The notes: generated by a model from the sequence alone, not told the origin. A DNA stretch of 64,000 nt from an uncultured Phocaeicola sp. (GCA_947581855.1 CANPVZ010000003.1:183415-247414); one strand, 5' to 3'. Counted from the first letter of the stretch, positions 1 to 10,651 are shown. Made by a program: numbers and translations.

Positions 1-2
1 TT

Positions 3-230
3 TTGTCCTGTTTTTGGTTGGTAAGCTTATCTTTATTTCTGGTGTTCGTTATGATTATTTTCATAGATTCTACCCTGCAAAACCGAAATTTGAAGATTGG
101 ATTGTTTTCTGTGGTAGCAGCCTTTCTTCAGTTAATTGGATACGGAACAGGATTTTTGTATGCTTGGTGGAAGCGTTGTGTGCTAGGAAAAAATGAATTT
201 GCGGCTTTTGAAAAGAACTTTTACAAATAA
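3..230 (+). CDS. C-terminal fragment of a membrane protein, probably a family 2 glycosyltransferase
   Basis: The frame is open from the left edge of the window, so only the last 75 or so codons are visible and the true start lies outside. The fragment has two hydrophobic stretches (about residues 3-22 and 33-55) and then a short basic tail ending in AFEKNFYK. A hydrophobic pair followed by such a tail is common at the C-terminus of bacterial family 2 glycosyltransferases, but the catalytic domain is not in view, so the family is inferred. Its stop codon overlaps the radC start (TAATG), which suggests co-transcription and translational coupling. Confidence 0.5.
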   Translation: MSCFWLVSLSLFLVFVMIIFIDSTLQNRNLKIGLFSVVAAFLQLIGYGTGFLYAWWKRCVLGKNEFAAFEKNFYK

Positions 231-919
231 TGAAAGAACGGTTAAGTATAAATCAATGGGCTGAAGAAGATAGGCCGAGGGAAAAAATGTTGTTGCATGG
301 AGTGGCGGCGTTGTCGAATGCTGAACTATTGGCTATCTTGATAGGTTCTGGTAATGCGGAAGAATCGGCTGTGGAATTGATGCGTAAGGTTCTGAAAGAT
401 TATCATGATAACTTAAATGAACTGGGAAAATGTGGAGTAGATGAACTTTGCCATTATAAAGGGATTGGTCCGGCTAAGGCCATCAGTATTTTGGCTGCCT
501 CGGAATTGGGAAAGCGCCGTAAAGAGGAAGATGGAAGAGAGCGTGAAGTGATACGTTGCTCCAGTGATATTTATCATTATTTTCATCCTTTTATGTGCGA
601 CTTGCCCGTGGAGGAGTGCTGGTTGATGTTGTTGAACCGTTCTATGAAAGTGATTGAACGGATGAAGATCAGTAGTGGCGGCTTAACCGAAACTTCGGTG
701 GACGTCCGATGTATATTGAGGGAAGCTTTGTTAAAGAGGGCTACGGCAATGGCTTTATGTCATAATCATCCTTCCGGAAATGTAAATCCGAGTACCGGAG
801 ATATTCATCTGACTGATTGTTTGAAGAAAAGCGCAGATGTAATGAACATCGCATTGATAGACCATGTTGTGTTAACGGATGGTTGTTATTATAGTTTTGC
901 GGATGAAGGACGTCTTTAA
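230..919 (+). CDS. radC: RadC family JAB/MPN-domain protein
   Basis: The protein has 229 residues, normal for RadC. An N-terminal helix-hairpin-helix region contains a KGIGPAKA motif near residues 76-83. The C-terminal JAB1/MPN metalloprotease-like domain carries the zinc signature HxHPSG...PSxxD (H178, H180, D191). RadC was once named a DNA repair protein; its biochemical role is still unsettled. The start overlaps the stop of the upstream gene by one base. Confidence 0.95.
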   Translation: MKERLSINQWAEEDRPREKMLLHGVAALSNAELLAILIGSGNAEESAVELMRKVLKDYHDNLNELGKCGVDELCHYKGIGPAKAISILAASELGKRRKEEDGREREVIRCSSDIYHYFHPFMCDLPVEECWLMLLNRSMKVIERMKISSGGLTETSVDVRCILREALLKRATAMALCHNHPSGNVNPSTGDIHLTDCLKKSADVMNIALIDHVVLTDGCYYSFADEGRL

Positions 920-928
920 ATTTTTTAG

Positions 929-936
929 TATGTTTG
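929..936 (+). promoter_or_regulatory. Possible -7 promoter element for the DUF59 gene
   Basis: TATGTTTGC matches the Bacteroides -7 consensus TAnnTTTG, about 20 nt before the DUF59 start. No TTTG lies at the expected -33 distance, so the site rests on one box. Confidence 0.35.
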
Positions 937-956
937 CATAAAAGATTTGTAGAAAT

Positions 957-1274
957 ATGGAAAAAACAAAGTTTGAAATAGAAGAAGCGGTGATCGAGAT
1001 GTTGAAAACGGTATATGATCCTGAAATCCCCGTGAATATATACGATTTAGGTTTGATATATAAAGTAGATGTCTTGGAAAATGGGGAAGTGGCATTAGAT
1101 ATGACTCTGACAGCTCCGAATTGCCCCGCTGCCGATTTTATAATGGAAGATGTGCGTCAGAAGATTGAATCGATTGATGGTGTTAAAAACGCTACGATTA
1201 ATCTTATATTCGAACCGGAATGGAATAAAGACATGATGAGTGAAGAAGCGAAACTGGAATTGGGCTTTTTATAA
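957..1274 (+). CDS. DUF59/MIP18 family protein, SufT-like iron-sulfur cluster assembly factor
   Basis: A 105-residue, single-domain member of the DUF59 (FeS_assembly_P) family. The family motif DPEIP is at residues 21-25. The conserved cysteine is C56 in LTAPNCPAAD. Relatives (SufT, PaaD, eukaryotic MIP18) act in maturation of iron-sulfur proteins. No suf genes are adjacent, so the exact partner cannot be told from the context. It lies 8 nt upstream of lpxH and probably shares its transcript. Confidence 0.85.
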   Translation: MEKTKFEIEEAVIEMLKTVYDPEIPVNIYDLGLIYKVDVLENGEVALDMTLTAPNCPAADFIMEDVRQKIESIDGVKNATINLIFEPEWNKDMMSEEAKLELGFL

Positions 1275-1282
1275 TAATAGGT

Positions 1283-2044
1283 ATGAAAAACATCTATTTT
1301 TTATCGGATGCCCATTTAGGCTCTCGTGCAATAGAGCATGCTCGGACGCAAGAACGGCGTTTGGTTAATTTCTTGGATAAAATAAAAGACCAGGCTGCAG
1401 CAATTTATTTTTTAGGAGACATGTTTGATTTTTGGTATGAATTTAAACTAGTAGTTCCTAAGGGTTATACTCGTTTCTTGGGTAAATTGTCGGAGCTGAC
1501 GGACCGGGGAGTTGAAGTTCATTATTTTGTAGGAAACCATGATTTATGGTGCGGTGACTATTTGGAGCAAGAGTGTGGTGTGATTTTGCACCGTGAACCT
1601 CTCACCTGTGAGATTTATGGAAGAGAATTTTATTTGGCTCATGGGGATGGATTAGGCGATCCCGATAGGAAATTTAAAGTTTTACGTTCTGCTTTTCATA
1701 GCAAAACGTTACAAAGATTGTTTTCTTCGCTTCATCCGCGTTGGAGCATAGACTGGGGATTGACGTGGGCGAAACATAGTCGTTTAAAGCGGGAAGATGG
1801 AAAAGAGCCAGATTATATGGGGGAAGATAAAGAATATTTGGTGCTTTATACGAAAAAATATTTAAAAAATCATCCCGATATCAATTATTTCATATACGGA
1901 CACCGTCATATTGAGTTAGATTTAATGCTAAATCGTTCGTCACGTATTTTGATATTGGGAGACTGGATACGGTATTTTACCTATGCTGTATTTGATGGAG
2001 AAAATATGTTTTTAGAAAATTTTGTGGAAGGCGAATCTGTTTAA
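1283..2044 (+). CDS. lpxH: UDP-2,3-diacylglucosamine diphosphatase (LpxH type)
   Basis: A calcineurin-like metallophosphoesterase of 253 residues. It shows the metal ligand motifs in order: DAH (D9, H11), GDMFD (D46), GNHD (N85, H86), HGDG (H120) and GHRH (H207, H209). The length and this set match LpxH, which hydrolyses UDP-2,3-diacylglucosamine to lipid X in lipid A synthesis at the inner face of the cytoplasmic membrane. Another calcineurin-family hydrolase is possible but less likely. Confidence 0.85.
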   Translation: MKNIYFLSDAHLGSRAIEHARTQERRLVNFLDKIKDQAAAIYFLGDMFDFWYEFKLVVPKGYTRFLGKLSELTDRGVEVHYFVGNHDLWCGDYLEQECGVILHREPLTCEIYGREFYLAHGDGLGDPDRKFKVLRSAFHSKTLQRLFSSLHPRWSIDWGLTWAKHSRLKREDGKEPDYMGEDKEYLVLYTKKYLKNHPDINYFIYGHRHIELDLMLNRSSRILILGDWIRYFTYAVFDGENMFLENFVEGESV

Positions 2045-2080
2045 GGAATATTTGTAGCATTTTAAATAATAGTGTGATAC

Positions 2081-2389
2081 ATGGAAGAATCAAATACAGA
2101 GAATCAGTTTCAGATAGAACTGAATGAAGATGTTGCGCAAGGAGTATACTCAAATCTTACAGTGATAACTCATTCCAGTTCGGAAGTTATACTGGATTTT
2201 GTAAGAGTGCTGCCGGGAATACCTAAGGCGGAAGTGAAGTCTCGTGTTATTTTGGCACCGGAACATGCCAAACGTCTGTTGTTGGCATTGCAAGATAATA
2301 TCAGAAAATATGAGGCTAAATTTGGAACTATACAGTTATTTAATGAGAGTTCATTACCACCGATATCTACATTAAAAGGAGAAGCTTGA
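2081..2389 (+). CDS. DUF3467 family protein
   Basis: A 102-residue, acidic, soluble protein with the DUF3467 pattern: an N-terminal strand region ending in GVYSNL, a central FVRVLPG, then RVILAPEHAKRLLLAL and a C-terminal helix with KYEAKFG. There is no signal peptide or membrane segment. Its function is unknown. It starts 36 nt after lpxH and directly precedes the promoter of the ribosomal operon, a neighbourhood that gives no strong functional hint. Confidence 0.8.
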   Translation: MEESNTENQFQIELNEDVAQGVYSNLTVITHSSSEVILDFVRVLPGIPKAEVKSRVILAPEHAKRLLLALQDNIRKYEAKFGTIQLFNESSLPPISTLKGEA

Positions 2390-2468
2390 AAAAACCGGCT
2401 TAAATAACAGGACCAAGTTGAGAAGATATAAAAAAATGATAGTCAGGCAAATTTTATTTGAAAAATAT

Positions 2469-2500
2469 ATTGCTAATTAAAATTCTATTGGTAACTTTGC
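2469..2500 (+). promoter_or_regulatory. Promoter of the rpsL-led ribosomal operon
   Basis: The -7 box TAACTTTGC (2492-2500) is a perfect match to TAnnTTTG. ATTG at 2469-2472 lies 19 nt upstream and matches the -33 TTTG at three of four bases. Transcription should begin near 2508, giving a leader of about 70 nt before rpsL. Confidence 0.75.
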
Positions 2501-2576
2501 AGCCCAAAATGTATAGTTTGGATAATAGTATAGAAAATTAGTAAAACAATATATAATAATTAAAAATCAAACAAAA

Positions 2577-2981
<405 letters not shown>

Positions 2982-3100
2982 TTAATTGTTAATTCGTTTT
3001 GGTTTGTTGGAAAGCTATAAGGGTTGAGTAAATGTTTCGGTGGAAACGTTGAAGTAAACAAGAATGCAGCCTCAAACAAAAACATTATTTTTCAAAAAAA

Positions 3101-3577
3101 ATGAGAAAAGCAAAACCAAAAAAACGTGTGATCCTTCCGGATCCGGTCTTCAATGACCAAAAAGTATCAAAATTCGTAAATCATTTGATGTATGACGGAA
3201 AGAAAAATACATCTTATGAAATTTTCTATAATGCACTGGAAACAGTGAAGACTAAACTTCCTAATGAGGAAAAAACTCCTTTGGAAATTTGGAAAAAAGC
3301 GTTGGATAATGTAACTCCACAGGTTGAAGTGAAATCTCGTCGTATCGGTGGTGCTACCTTCCAAGTTCCGACAGAAATTCGTCCGGATCGCAAAGAGTCA
3401 ATCTCAATGAAAAATTTGATTCTATTTGCTCGTAAACGTGGCGGTAAGTCTATGGCTGATAAATTGGCAGCAGAGATTATTGATGCTTTTAATGAGCAAG
3501 GAGGTGCTTTCAAACGTAAAGAAGATATGCATCGTATGGCTGAAGCTAACCGTGCTTTTGCTCATTTCAGATTTTAA
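3101..3577 (+). CDS. rpsG: 30S ribosomal protein S7 (uS7)
   Basis: The 158-residue protein has typical S7 features: PDPVFND near the N-terminus, [16 protein letters not shown] in the middle, and [20 protein letters not shown] at the C-terminus. S7 binds the 3' major domain of 16S rRNA and nucleates assembly of the 30S head. It starts 119 nt after rpsL; the spacer contains GTTTCggtgGAAAC, a small hairpin that could be a control site. The start is preceded by an A-rich run. Confidence 0.99.
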   Translation: MRKAKPKKRVILPDPVFNDQKVSKFVNHLMYDGKKNTSYEIFYNALETVKTKLPNEEKTPLEIWKKALDNVTPQVEVKSRRIGGATFQVPTEIRPDRKESISMKNLILFARKRGGKSMADKLAAEIIDAFNEQGGAFKRKEDMHRMAEANRAFAHFRF

Positions 3578-3611
3578 TCAAGTATTAATTTAAAATTAGG
3601 TAAAGGCTAAA

Positions 3612-5729
3612 ATGGCAAAACATGATTTACATTTGACCCGTAACATCGGTATTATGGCTCACATTGATGCTGGTAAAACAACTACTTCTGAACGTATCTT
3701 GTTTTATACGGGTTTGACCCATAAGATTGGTGAGGTTCATGATGGTGCAGCTACCATGGACTGGATGGAACAGGAGCAGGAGCGTGGTATCACAATTACT
3801 TCTGCTGCTACAACTACTCGCTGGAATTATGCAGGTAATACTTATAAAATTAACTTGATTGACACTCCGGGTCACGTTGACTTTACGGCCGAAGTGGAAC
3901 GTTCTCTTCGTGTACTGGATGGAGCTGTTGCAGCTTACTGTGCTGTCGGTGGCGTAGAACCACAATCGGAAACTGTATGGCGTCAGGCTGATAAATATAA
4001 TGTTCCCCGTATTGGCTATGTTAATAAAATGGACCGTTCGGGTGCCGATTTCTTTGAAGTTGTTCGTCAGATGAAGGATGTTTTGGGTGCAAATCCATGT
4101 CCTGTTGTAATTCCTATTGGTGCTGAGGAAAATTTTAAAGGTCTAGTTGATCTCGTTAAAATGAAAGCGATCTATTGGCGTGACGAAACAATGGGCGCTG
4201 ATTATGAGATTGAAGATATTCCAGCTGAATTGGTTGATGAAGCTACTGAATGGAGAGATAAAATGCTTGAAAAAGTAGCTGAGTTTGATGATGCATTGAT
4301 GGAGAAATATTTTGATGATCCTTCGACAATTACTGAAGAGGAAATCCTGCGTGCTTTGCGTGCTGCTACAGTGCAGATGGCTATCGTTCCGATGCTATGT
4401 GGATCTTCTTTCAAGAATAAAGGTGTTCAGACTTTGCTTGATTATGTTTGTGCTTTCTTGCCTTCTCCATTAGATACTCCAAATGTGGTAGGATCTAACC
4501 CGAATACAGGAGCTGAAGAAGATCGTAAACCGGATGATGAAGAAAAGATGTCGGCTTTGGCATTTAAGATTGCAACTGACCCGTATGTAGGTCGTTTGAC
4601 ATTCTTCCGTGTTTATTCTGGTAAGATTGAGGCCGGTTCTTATATTTATAATAGCCGTTCGGGAAAAAAAGAACGTGTGTCTCGTTTGTTCCAGATGCAT
4701 TCAAATAAACAAAATCCTGTTGAATTAATTGGAGCTGGTGATATTGGTGCGGGAGTTGGATTTAAAGATATTCGTACTGGCGATACTTTGTGTGATGAAA
4801 CTGCACCGATTGTATTGGAATCAATGGATTTCCCGGAACCGGTTATTGGTATTGCTGTGGAGCCTAAAACTCAAAAAGACCTCGATAAATTGTCTAATGG
4901 CTTGGCTAAATTAGCCGAAGAAGATCCGACTTTTACTGTACGTACGGATGAGCAAACTGGACAAACGGTGATTTCCGGTATGGGTGAGCTTCACTTAGAT
5001 ATCATTATTGACCGTTTGAAACGTGAGTTCAAAGTTGAATGTAATCAAGGACGTCCTCAAGTTAATTATAAAGAGGCTATTACTAAGACTGTCAATCTGC
5101 GTGAGGTTTATAAGAAGCAGTCTGGTGGTCGTGGTAAGTTTGCTGATATTATCGTTAACGTTGGTCCGGTAGATGATGATTTTAAAGAAGGAGGATTGCA
5201 ATTTGTTGATGAAGTGAAAGGTGGTAATATCCCAAAAGAATTTATTCCTTCAGTTCAGAAAGGTTTCTTGACCGCAATGAAAAATGGAGTGTTGGCCGGC
5301 TTCCCGTTAGATTCATTAAAAGTAACTTTGATTGATGGTTCTTTCCACCCGGTTGACTCGGATCAGTTATCTTTTGAAATTTGTGCAATTCAAGCATATA
5401 AGAATGCTTGTGTGAAAGCAGGTCCGGTATTGATGGAACCTATCATGAAGCTGGAAGTTGTAACTCCAGAGGAAAATATGGGTGACGTTATTGGTGACTT
5501 GAATAAACGTCGTGGCCAGGTAGAAGGTATGGAATCTAGTCGTTCTGGAGCTCGTATTGTTAAAGCCATGGTTCCCTTGGCTGAAATGTTTGGTTATGTA
5601 ACTGCATTACGTACAATAACTTCAGGTCGTGCAACTTCATCTATGACTTATTCTCATCACGCTCAGGTTTCCAGCTCTATTGCAAAAGCTGTTCTTGAAG
5701 AGGTGAAAGGTCGTACAGATTTAGTTTAA
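3612..5729 (+). CDS. fusA: Elongation factor G
   Basis: A full-length EF-G of 705 residues. The G domain has AHIDAGKTT (residues 16-24), the switch II region DTPGH and NKMD. Domains II to V follow, with the late conserved [14 protein letters not shown] region. EF-G drives ribosomal translocation with GTP. It lies 34 nt after rpsG, as in the classical str operon, but no tuf gene follows. Some Bacteroides also carry a divergent second EF-G; this copy is the canonical one by location and sequence. Confidence 0.98.
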   Translation: MAKHDLHLTRNIGIMAHIDAGKTTTSERILFYTGLTHKIGEVHDGAATMDWMEQEQERGITITSAATTTRWNYAGNTYKINLIDTPGHVDFTAEVERSLRVLDGAVAAYCAVGGVEPQSETVWRQADKYNVPRIGYVNKMDRSGADFFEVVRQMKDVLGANPCPVVIPIGAEENFKGLVDLVKMKAIYWRDETMGADYEIEDIPAELVDEATEWRDKMLEKVAEFDDALMEKYFDDPSTITEEEILRALRAATVQMAIVPMLCGSSFKNKGVQTLLDYVCAFLPSPLDTPNVVGSNPNTGAEEDRKPDDEEKMSALAFKIATDPYVGRLTFFRVYSGKIEAGSYIYNSRSGKKERVSRLFQMHSNKQNPVELIGAGDIGAGVGFKDIRTGDTLCDETAPIVLESMDFPEPVIGIAVEPKTQKDLDKLSNGLAKLAEEDPTFTVRTDEQTGQTVISGMGELHLDIIIDRLKREFKVECNQGRPQVNYKEAITKTVNLREVYKKQSGGRGKFADIIVNVGPVDDDFKEGGLQFVDEVKGGNIPKEFIPSVQKGFLTAMKNGVLAGFPLDSLKVTLIDGSFHPVDSDQLSFEICAIQAYKNACVKAGPVLMEPIMKLEVVTPEENMGDVIGDLNKRRGQVEGMESSRSGARIVKAMVPLAEMFGYVTALRTITSGRATSSMTYSHHAQVSSSIAKAVLEEVKGRTDLV

Positions 5730-5736
5730 AGTATTA

Positions 5737-5772
5737 GGAAGTAGGTTAGCGAATGACTCTTAACCTACTTCC
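5737..5772 (+). promoter_or_regulatory. Intercistronic hairpin between fusA and rpsJ
   Basis: A perfect 12-bp inverted repeat, GGAAGTAGGTTA (5737-5748) and TAACCTACTTCC (5761-5772), with a 12-nt loop lies in the 74-nt fusA-rpsJ gap. No U-run follows. It may be a partial terminator, an attenuator or a processing site separating str from S10. Confidence 0.6.
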
Positions 5773-5803
5773 ATTTAATAGTAATCATTTAATTTAAAAA
5801 GTA

Positions 5804-6109
5804 ATGAGTCAAAAAATTAGAATCAAATTGAAATCTTATGATCATAATTTGGTGGATAAATCTGCTGAAAAGATTGTAAGAACTGTGAAAGCAACAGGTG
5901 CAATTGTGAGTGGCCCGATTCCTCTCCCAACTCACAAGCGAATCTTTACAGTTAATCGTTCAACTTTCGTAAACAAGAAATCTCGTGAGCAATTTGAGCT
6001 TTCTTCATACAAAAGATTGATTGATATTTATAGTTCTACAGCAAAAACTGTAGATGCGTTAATGAAACTGGAGTTGCCTAGCGGAGTAGAAGTAGAAATT
6101 AAAGTATAA
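5804..6109 (+). CDS. rpsJ: 30S ribosomal protein S10 (uS10)
   Basis: A 101-residue S10 beginning [20 protein letters not shown], with the loop motif [15 protein letters not shown]10 (NusE) is part of the 30S head and, with NusB, of antitermination complexes. It is the first S10-type gene after the hairpin at 5737-5772. The start follows the A/T-rich sequence TTTAAAAAGTA without a Shine-Dalgarno element. Confidence 0.99.
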   Translation: MSQKIRIKLKSYDHNLVDKSAEKIVRTVKATGAIVSGPIPLPTHKRIFTVNRSTFVNKKSREQFELSSYKRLIDIYSSTAKTVDALMKLELPSGVEVEIKV

Positions 6110-6125
6110 TTTAAAATTAACTGAA

Positions 6126-6743
6126 ATGCCAGGATTATTAGGAAAGAAAATCGGAATGACATCCGTTTTCAGTGCCGATGGTAAAAATGTACCATGCACT
6201 GTTATCGAAGCTGGTCCTTGTGTTGTTACTCAGATTAAAAGTGTAGAAAAGGATGGCTATGCAGCTGTTCAGGTAGGATTCCAAGATGCAAAAGAAAAGA
6301 ATACTACTAAACCTATGATGGGACACTTTAAAAAAGCTGGTGTAACTCCAAAGAGACACTTGGCCGAGTTCAAGAATTTTGAAACAGAGTTGAATTTAGG
6401 AGATGCTATTACTGTAGAACTCTTTAATGATTCAGCTTATGTTGATGTGATTGGTACCTCTAAAGGAAAAGGATTCCAAGGTGTTGTTAAAAGACATGGC
6501 TTTGGTGGTGTTGGTCAAACAACACATGGACAGCATAACCGCGCTCGTAAACCGGGTTCTATTGGTGCTTGTTCTTACCCTGCAAAAGTATTCAAGGGAA
6601 TGCGTATGGGTGGCCAAATGGGTGGTGATAGAGTTACAACCCACAATTTACAGGTATTAAAAGTGATTCCAGAACATAATCTTCTTTTACTTAAAGGGTC
6701 GGTTCCGGGTTGCAAAGGTTCAATCGTAATAATTGAGAAATAA
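6126..6743 (+). CDS. rplC: 50S ribosomal protein L3 (uL3)
   Basis: The 205-residue protein shows the L3 signatures LLGKKIGMT at the N-terminus and [14 protein letters not shown] and [14 protein letters not shown] in the C-terminal half, which reaches toward the peptidyl-transferase centre. L3 is an early 50S assembly protein. It lies 16 nt after rpsJ, and its stop overlaps the rplD start by one base. Confidence 0.99.
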   Translation: MPGLLGKKIGMTSVFSADGKNVPCTVIEAGPCVVTQIKSVEKDGYAAVQVGFQDAKEKNTTKPMMGHFKKAGVTPKRHLAEFKNFETELNLGDAITVELFNDSAYVDVIGTSKGKGFQGVVKRHGFGGVGQTTHGQHNRARKPGSIGACSYPAKVFKGMRMGGQMGGDRVTTHNLQVLKVIPEHNLLLLKGSVPGCKGSIVIIEK

Positions 6744-7381
6744 TGGAAGTTAACGTATATAATATTAAAGGTCAGGAGACTGGAAGAAAGATAGCGTTAA
6801 ACGAATCTATCTTCGGCATTGAACCCAATGATCATGCCATTTATTTGGATGTAAAACAATACATGGCAAATCAACGTCAAGGAACTCACAAGTCAAAGGA
6901 AAGAAGTGAGATTAGCGGTTCTACTCGCAAATTAGGTCGTCAGAAAGGTGGGGGTGGTGCTCGCCGTGGTGATATTAATTCACCTCTTTTGGTTGGTGGA
7001 GCCCGAGTTTTTGGTCCTAAGCCACGCGATTATGGGTTTAAACTGAATAAAAAGGTAAAAGCTTTGGCACGTAAGTCTGCTTTGTCATATAAGGCTCAGG
7101 AAAACTCTATTATTGTGGTAGAGGATTTTTCTTTTGATGCACCAAAGACGAAAGATTTTATAGAAATTACAAAAAATCTTAAAATTTCTGACAAGAAGTT
7201 GCTTTTAGTTTTGCCGGAAGCCAATAAAAATGTATATTTGTCGACTCGTAACATTCAACGTGCTAATGTTATAATAGCCTCTGCTCTTAATACTTATAAA
7301 GTATTAGAAGCGGATACTCTTGTGATAACAGAAAGCTCGCTTAAAAGTATCGATAACGTCTTAACTAAAAAGGAGGCTTAA
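6743..7381 (+). CDS. rplD: 50S ribosomal protein L4 (uL4)
   Basis: A 212-residue L4, slightly longer than the E. coli protein. It has the extended-loop motif [17 protein letters not shown] that lines the exit tunnel. In E. coli L4 represses the S10 operon; whether this holds here cannot be told from sequence, though the hairpin before rpsJ is a candidate site. The last codons (Lys-Glu-Ala) contain AGGAGG, which serves as a Shine-Dalgarno sequence for rplW. Confidence 0.99.
   Translation: MEVNVYNIKGQETGRKIALNESIFGIEPNDHAIYLDVKQYMANQRQGTHKSKERSEISGSTRKLGRQKGGGGARRGDINSPLLVGGARVFGPKPRDYGFKLNKKVKALARKSALSYKAQENSIIVVEDFSFDAPKTKDFIEITKNLKISDKKLLLVLPEANKNVYLSTRNIQRANVIIASALNTYKVLEADTLVITESSLKSIDNVLTKKEA
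7371..7376 (+). promoter_or_regulatory. Perfect Shine-Dalgarno AGGAGG before rplW
   Basis: AGGAGG lies 8 nt before the rplW ATG, inside the end of rplD. Most starts in this cluster lack any such sequence. Confidence 0.7.
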
Positions 7382-7384
7382 ATA

Positions 7385-7678
7385 ATGGGAATTATTATTA
7401 AACCGTTGGTGACAGAAAAAATGACTGCAATTTCCGAAAAGAATAATAATCGTTTTGGATTTATTGTGTCTCCGGATGCTAACAAATTGGAAATTAAGAG
7501 CGCAGTTGAGGCTTTGTATAATGTTACGGTCGTTGCTGTAAATACAATCAGATATTCAGGAAAGAATAAAAGTCGTTACACAAAAGCTGGAATAATTAAA
7601 GGTAAAACAAATGCTTTTAAAAAGGCAATTGTTACCTTAAAAGAAGGTGATACTATTGATTTTTATAGTAATATTTAA
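7385..7678 (+). CDS. rplW: 50S ribosomal protein L23 (uL23)
   Basis: A 97-residue L23 starting GIIIKPLVTEKMT, with the conserved NRFGFIVSPDANKLEIK and VEALYNVTVVAVNT regions. L23 sits at the tunnel exit and docks trigger factor and SRP. It starts 3 nt after rplD and has a perfect Shine-Dalgarno sequence at 7371-7376, one of only three in this cluster. Confidence 0.99.
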   Translation: MGIIIKPLVTEKMTAISEKNNNRFGFIVSPDANKLEIKSAVEALYNVTVVAVNTIRYSGKNKSRYTKAGIIKGKTNAFKKAIVTLKEGDTIDFYSNI

Positions 7679-7685
7679 ATAAAAG

Positions 7686-8504
7686 ATGGCAGTACGTAAA
7701 TTTAAGCCCACAACACCGGGGCAAAGACATAAGATTATTGGTACTTTTGAAGAGATTACTGCATCGGTACCAGAGAAGTCTCTTGTATATGGAAAACGTT
7801 CAACAGGTGGACGTAATAATGTCGGTAAGATGACTATGCGTTACCTTGGCGGTGGTCACAAGAGAAAATTTAGAATCGTTGATTTCAAGAGAAATAAAGA
7901 CGGTGTTCCTGCAGTGGTAAAAACTATTGAATATGATCCGAATCGTTCGGCTCGTATTGCTTTGTTATTTTATGCAGATGGTGAAAAAAGATATATTATT
8001 GCTCCTAATGGATTGCAAGTAGGTAGTACTTTGATGTCTGGTGAGACAGCAGCGCCTGAGATTGGTAATGCTCTTCCTCTTCAAAATATTCCAGTTGGTA
8101 CTGTAATTCATAATATTGAATTGCGTCCGGGTCAAGGTGCTGCTTTGGTGAGATCAGCTGGTAATTTTGCTCAGTTAACTTCTCGTGAAGGTAAGTATTG
8201 CGTTATTAAATTGCCTTCTGGCGAAGTAAGACAGATACTTAGTACTTGTAAAGCTACAATAGGTAGCGTGGGTAACTCTGACCATGCTTTGGAAAGTTCT
8301 GGTAAAGCTGGACGTTCTCGTTGGTTAGGTCGTCGTCCTCATAACCGTGGTGTTGTTATGAATCCGGTAGATCACCCGATGGGTGGTGGTGAAGGACGTG
8401 CTTCAGGAGGTCACCCGAGATCACGTAAGGGATTGTATGCTAAGGGCCTGAAGACAAGAGCTCCGAAAAAACAGTCCTCTAAGTACATTATTGAGAGAAG
8501 ATAA
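7686..8504 (+). CDS. rplB: 50S ribosomal protein L2 (uL2)
   Basis: A 272-residue L2 with the RNA-binding region [22 protein letters not shown] and the C-terminal [20 protein letters not shown], which includes the conserved histidine near the peptidyl-transferase centre. L2 is a primary 23S rRNA binder needed for subunit association. It follows rplW by 7 nt in the usual order. Confidence 0.99.
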   Translation: MAVRKFKPTTPGQRHKIIGTFEEITASVPEKSLVYGKRSTGGRNNVGKMTMRYLGGGHKRKFRIVDFKRNKDGVPAVVKTIEYDPNRSARIALLFYADGEKRYIIAPNGLQVGSTLMSGETAAPEIGNALPLQNIPVGTVIHNIELRPGQGAALVRSAGNFAQLTSREGKYCVIKLPSGEVRQILSTCKATIGSVGNSDHALESSGKAGRSRWLGRRPHNRGVVMNPVDHPMGGGEGRASGGHPRSRKGLYAKGLKTRAPKKQSSKYIIERR

Positions 8505-8530
8505 TAGTAATAAGATTAATTGAGTAAATT

Positions 8531-8800
8531 ATGAGTCGTTCATTAAAAAAAGGTCCATATATTAACGTTAAACTTGAAGGCAAGGTTCTTGCAATGAATG
8601 AAAGTGGCAAGAAGTCTGTTGTTAAGACTTGGGCTAGAGCTTCAATGATTTCGCCTGATTTTGTAGGGCATACAATTGCAGTTCATAACGGAAATAAATT
8701 TATTCCTGTTTATGTTACAGAAAATATGGTTGGGCACAAGTTGGGCGAATTTGCTCCTACTCGTACTTTCCGTGGTCATGCTGGTAATAAAAAGAAATAA
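8531..8800 (+). CDS. rpsS: 30S ribosomal protein S19 (uS19)
   Basis: An 89-residue S19 beginning [10 protein letters not shown], with [18 protein letters not shown] and a C-terminal [14 protein letters not shown]19 forms a complex with S13 in the 30S head and contacts the A-site tRNA region. It lies between rplB and rplV, 26 nt after the former. Confidence 0.99.
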   Translation: MSRSLKKGPYINVKLEGKVLAMNESGKKSVVKTWARASMISPDFVGHTIAVHNGNKFIPVYVTENMVGHKLGEFAPTRTFRGHAGNKKK

Positions 8801-8835
8801 CAGGTTTTATTTGGAATAATAAAGTGAAATAAATA

Positions 8836-9246
8836 ATGGGAGCAAGAAAAAAAATATCGGCTGAAAAGAGAAAAGAAGCCCTTAAAACCATGTATTTTGC
8901 AAAATTGCAAAATGTTCCTACTTCTCCGCGGAAAATGCGCCTTGTGGTGGATATGATTCGCGGTATGGAAGTGAACAGAGCACTTGGCGTTTTGAAGTTT
9001 TCTTCTAAAGAAGCTTCTGCTAGAGTGGAAAAATTGTTGCGCTCTGCTATTGCTAACTGGGAACAGAAAAACGAACGGAAAGCTGAAAATGGTGAGCTGT
9101 TTGTAACGAAAATTTATGTTGATTGTGGAGCAACTCTAAAAAGAATGAGACCAGCTCGTCGGGGTCGTGGATATAGAATTCGTAAACGTTCAAACCATGT
9201 GACATTGTTCGTTGATTCGAAAAGTACTAATGATAATCAAAATTAA
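8836..9246 (+). CDS. rplV: 50S ribosomal protein L22 (uL22)
   Basis: A 136-residue L22. The core starts near residue 19 ([18 protein letters not shown]) after a basic N-terminal extension. The beta-hairpin motif [21 protein letters not shown] lines the exit tunnel, where changes cause macrolide resistance in other bacteria; no deletion is apparent. It lies 35 nt after rpsS and 8 nt before rpsC. Confidence 0.98.
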   Translation: MGARKKISAEKRKEALKTMYFAKLQNVPTSPRKMRLVVDMIRGMEVNRALGVLKFSSKEASARVEKLLRSAIANWEQKNERKAENGELFVTKIYVDCGATLKRMRPARRGRGYRIRKRSNHVTLFVDSKSTNDNQN

Positions 9247-9254
9247 GAGTAGTA

Positions 9255-9980
9255 ATGGGACAAAAAGTTAATCCGATAAGTAATCGTCTGGGAATTATCA
9301 GAGGATGGGATTCTAATTGGTACGGCGGCAAAGATTTTGGTGATGCTTTGCTGGAAGATAGTAAGATTCGTAAATATTTAAATGCGAGACTTGCTAAAGC
9401 TAGTGTTTCAAGAATTGTTATTGAACGTACGCTTAAGCTTGTAACTATTACTGTTTGTACTGCTCGTCCAGGTATTATCATTGGTAAAGGTGGTCAGGAA
9501 GTTGATAAACTGAAAGAGGAGTTGAAGAAGATTACGGATAAAGATATTCAGATTAATATCTTTGAAGTAAAGAGACCAGAATTGGATGCAGTGATTGTAG
9601 CAAACAATATAGCACGTCAAGTCGAAGGGAAAATTGCCTATCGCCGTGCCATTAAAATGGCTATTGCAAATACAATGCGCATGGGTGCGGAAGGTATTAA
9701 AGTGTTGATCTCTGGACGTTTGAATGGTGCTGAGATGGCACGTTCTGAGATGTATAAGGAAGGTAGAACTCCATTGCACACATTTAGAGCTGATATCGAC
9801 TATTGTCATGCGGAAGCTTTGACAAAAGTTGGTTTATTAGGTATCAAGGTGTGGATTTGTCGTGGCGAAGTATATGGCAAGAAAGAACTTGCTCCAAACT
9901 TCACACAGAGCAAAGATGGCGGCCGTGGAAATAACAGCGGAAACAATGGAGGTAAAAACTTCAAAAGAAAGAAAAAATAA
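9255..9980 (+). CDS. rpsC: 30S ribosomal protein S3 (uS3)
   Basis: A 241-residue S3 with [22 protein letters not shown] at the N-terminus, the KH motif [15 protein letters not shown] sequence (here [13 protein letters not shown], about residues 73-85), and the C-terminal domain with [13 protein letters not shown]. The tail after residue 215 is rich in Gly, Asn and Lys. S3 lines the mRNA entry channel. Confidence 0.99.
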   Translation: MGQKVNPISNRLGIIRGWDSNWYGGKDFGDALLEDSKIRKYLNARLAKASVSRIVIERTLKLVTITVCTARPGIIIGKGGQEVDKLKEELKKITDKDIQINIFEVKRPELDAVIVANNIARQVEGKIAYRRAIKMAIANTMRMGAEGIKVLISGRLNGAEMARSEMYKEGRTPLHTFRADIDYCHAEALTKVGLLGIKVWICRGEVYGKKELAPNFTQSKDGGRGNNSGNNGGKNFKRKKK

Positions 9981-10008
9981 TTGCTAACGAATTTGAATTT
10001 TAGGATAT

Positions 10009-10443
10009 ATGTTACAACCGAAAAAGACAAAATTCAGAAGACAGCAGAAAGGCCGTCAAAAAGGAAATGCTCAAAGAGGTAATCAATTGGCTTTTGGCTC
10101 ATTTGGTATTAAATCTTTGGAGACAAAGTGGATTACTGGTAGACAGCTGGAGGCTGCTCGTGTTGCTGTGACAAGATATATGCAGCGTCAGGGACAAATT
10201 TGGATACGCATTTTCCCCGATAAACCAATTACACGTAAGCCTGCTGATGTACGTATGGGTAAAGGTAAAGGTAGCCCCGAAGGTTTCGTTGCTCCTGTTA
10301 CTCCAGGAAGAATAATCATTGAAGCTGAAGGCGTATCTTACGAAATTGCAAAGGAAGCTTTACGCTTAGCTGCTCAAAAACTTCCTGTTACAACAAAGTT
10401 TATTGTTAGACGTGATTACGATGCACAAAATCAAAATGCTTAA
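10009..10443 (+). CDS. rplP: 50S ribosomal protein L16 (uL16)
   Basis: A 144-residue L16 beginning [15 protein letters not shown], with the conserved [23 protein letters not shown] block that reaches the A-site tRNA elbow. It lies 28 nt after rpsC and 2 nt before rpmC, the usual order. Confidence 0.99.
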   Translation: MLQPKKTKFRRQQKGRQKGNAQRGNQLAFGSFGIKSLETKWITGRQLEAARVAVTRYMQRQGQIWIRIFPDKPITRKPADVRMGKGKGSPEGFVAPVTPGRIIIEAEGVSYEIAKEALRLAAQKLPVTTKFIVRRDYDAQNQNA

Positions 10444-10445
10444 TT

Positions 10446-10640
10446 ATGAAAATTGCAGAAATTAGAGAAATAGCTACCAATGAGTTGGCTGAAAGAATTG
10501 AAACAGAAGTAGCCAATTATAATCAAATGGTTTTAAATCATTCTATCTCTCCGTTGGAGAATCCTGCACAAATCAAAAATTTACGCAGAACGATTGCGCG
10601 TATGAAAACAGAATTGCGTCAGAGAGAACTTAATAAATAA
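10446..10640 (+). CDS. rpmC: 50S ribosomal protein L29 (uL29)
   Basis: A 64-residue, all-helical L29 starting [18 protein letters not shown] and ending with the conserved [16 protein letters not shown] region. L29 sits beside L23 at the tunnel exit. It is packed between rplP (2 nt) and rpsQ. Confidence 0.98.
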   Translation: MKIAEIREIATNELAERIETEVANYNQMVLNHSISPLENPAQIKNLRRTIARMKTELRQRELNK

Positions 10641-10651
10641 TAATGGTCCTG

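Noticed and set aside
3167..3965. Long open frames opposite rpsG and fusA
   Set aside because: They are antisense shadows of highly biased ribosomal genes, with no start signals and no recognisable motifs.
5730..5803. Missing tuf gene between fusA and rpsJ as a sign of gene loss
   Set aside because: Bacteroidetes normally carry tuf elsewhere, so this is the usual layout.
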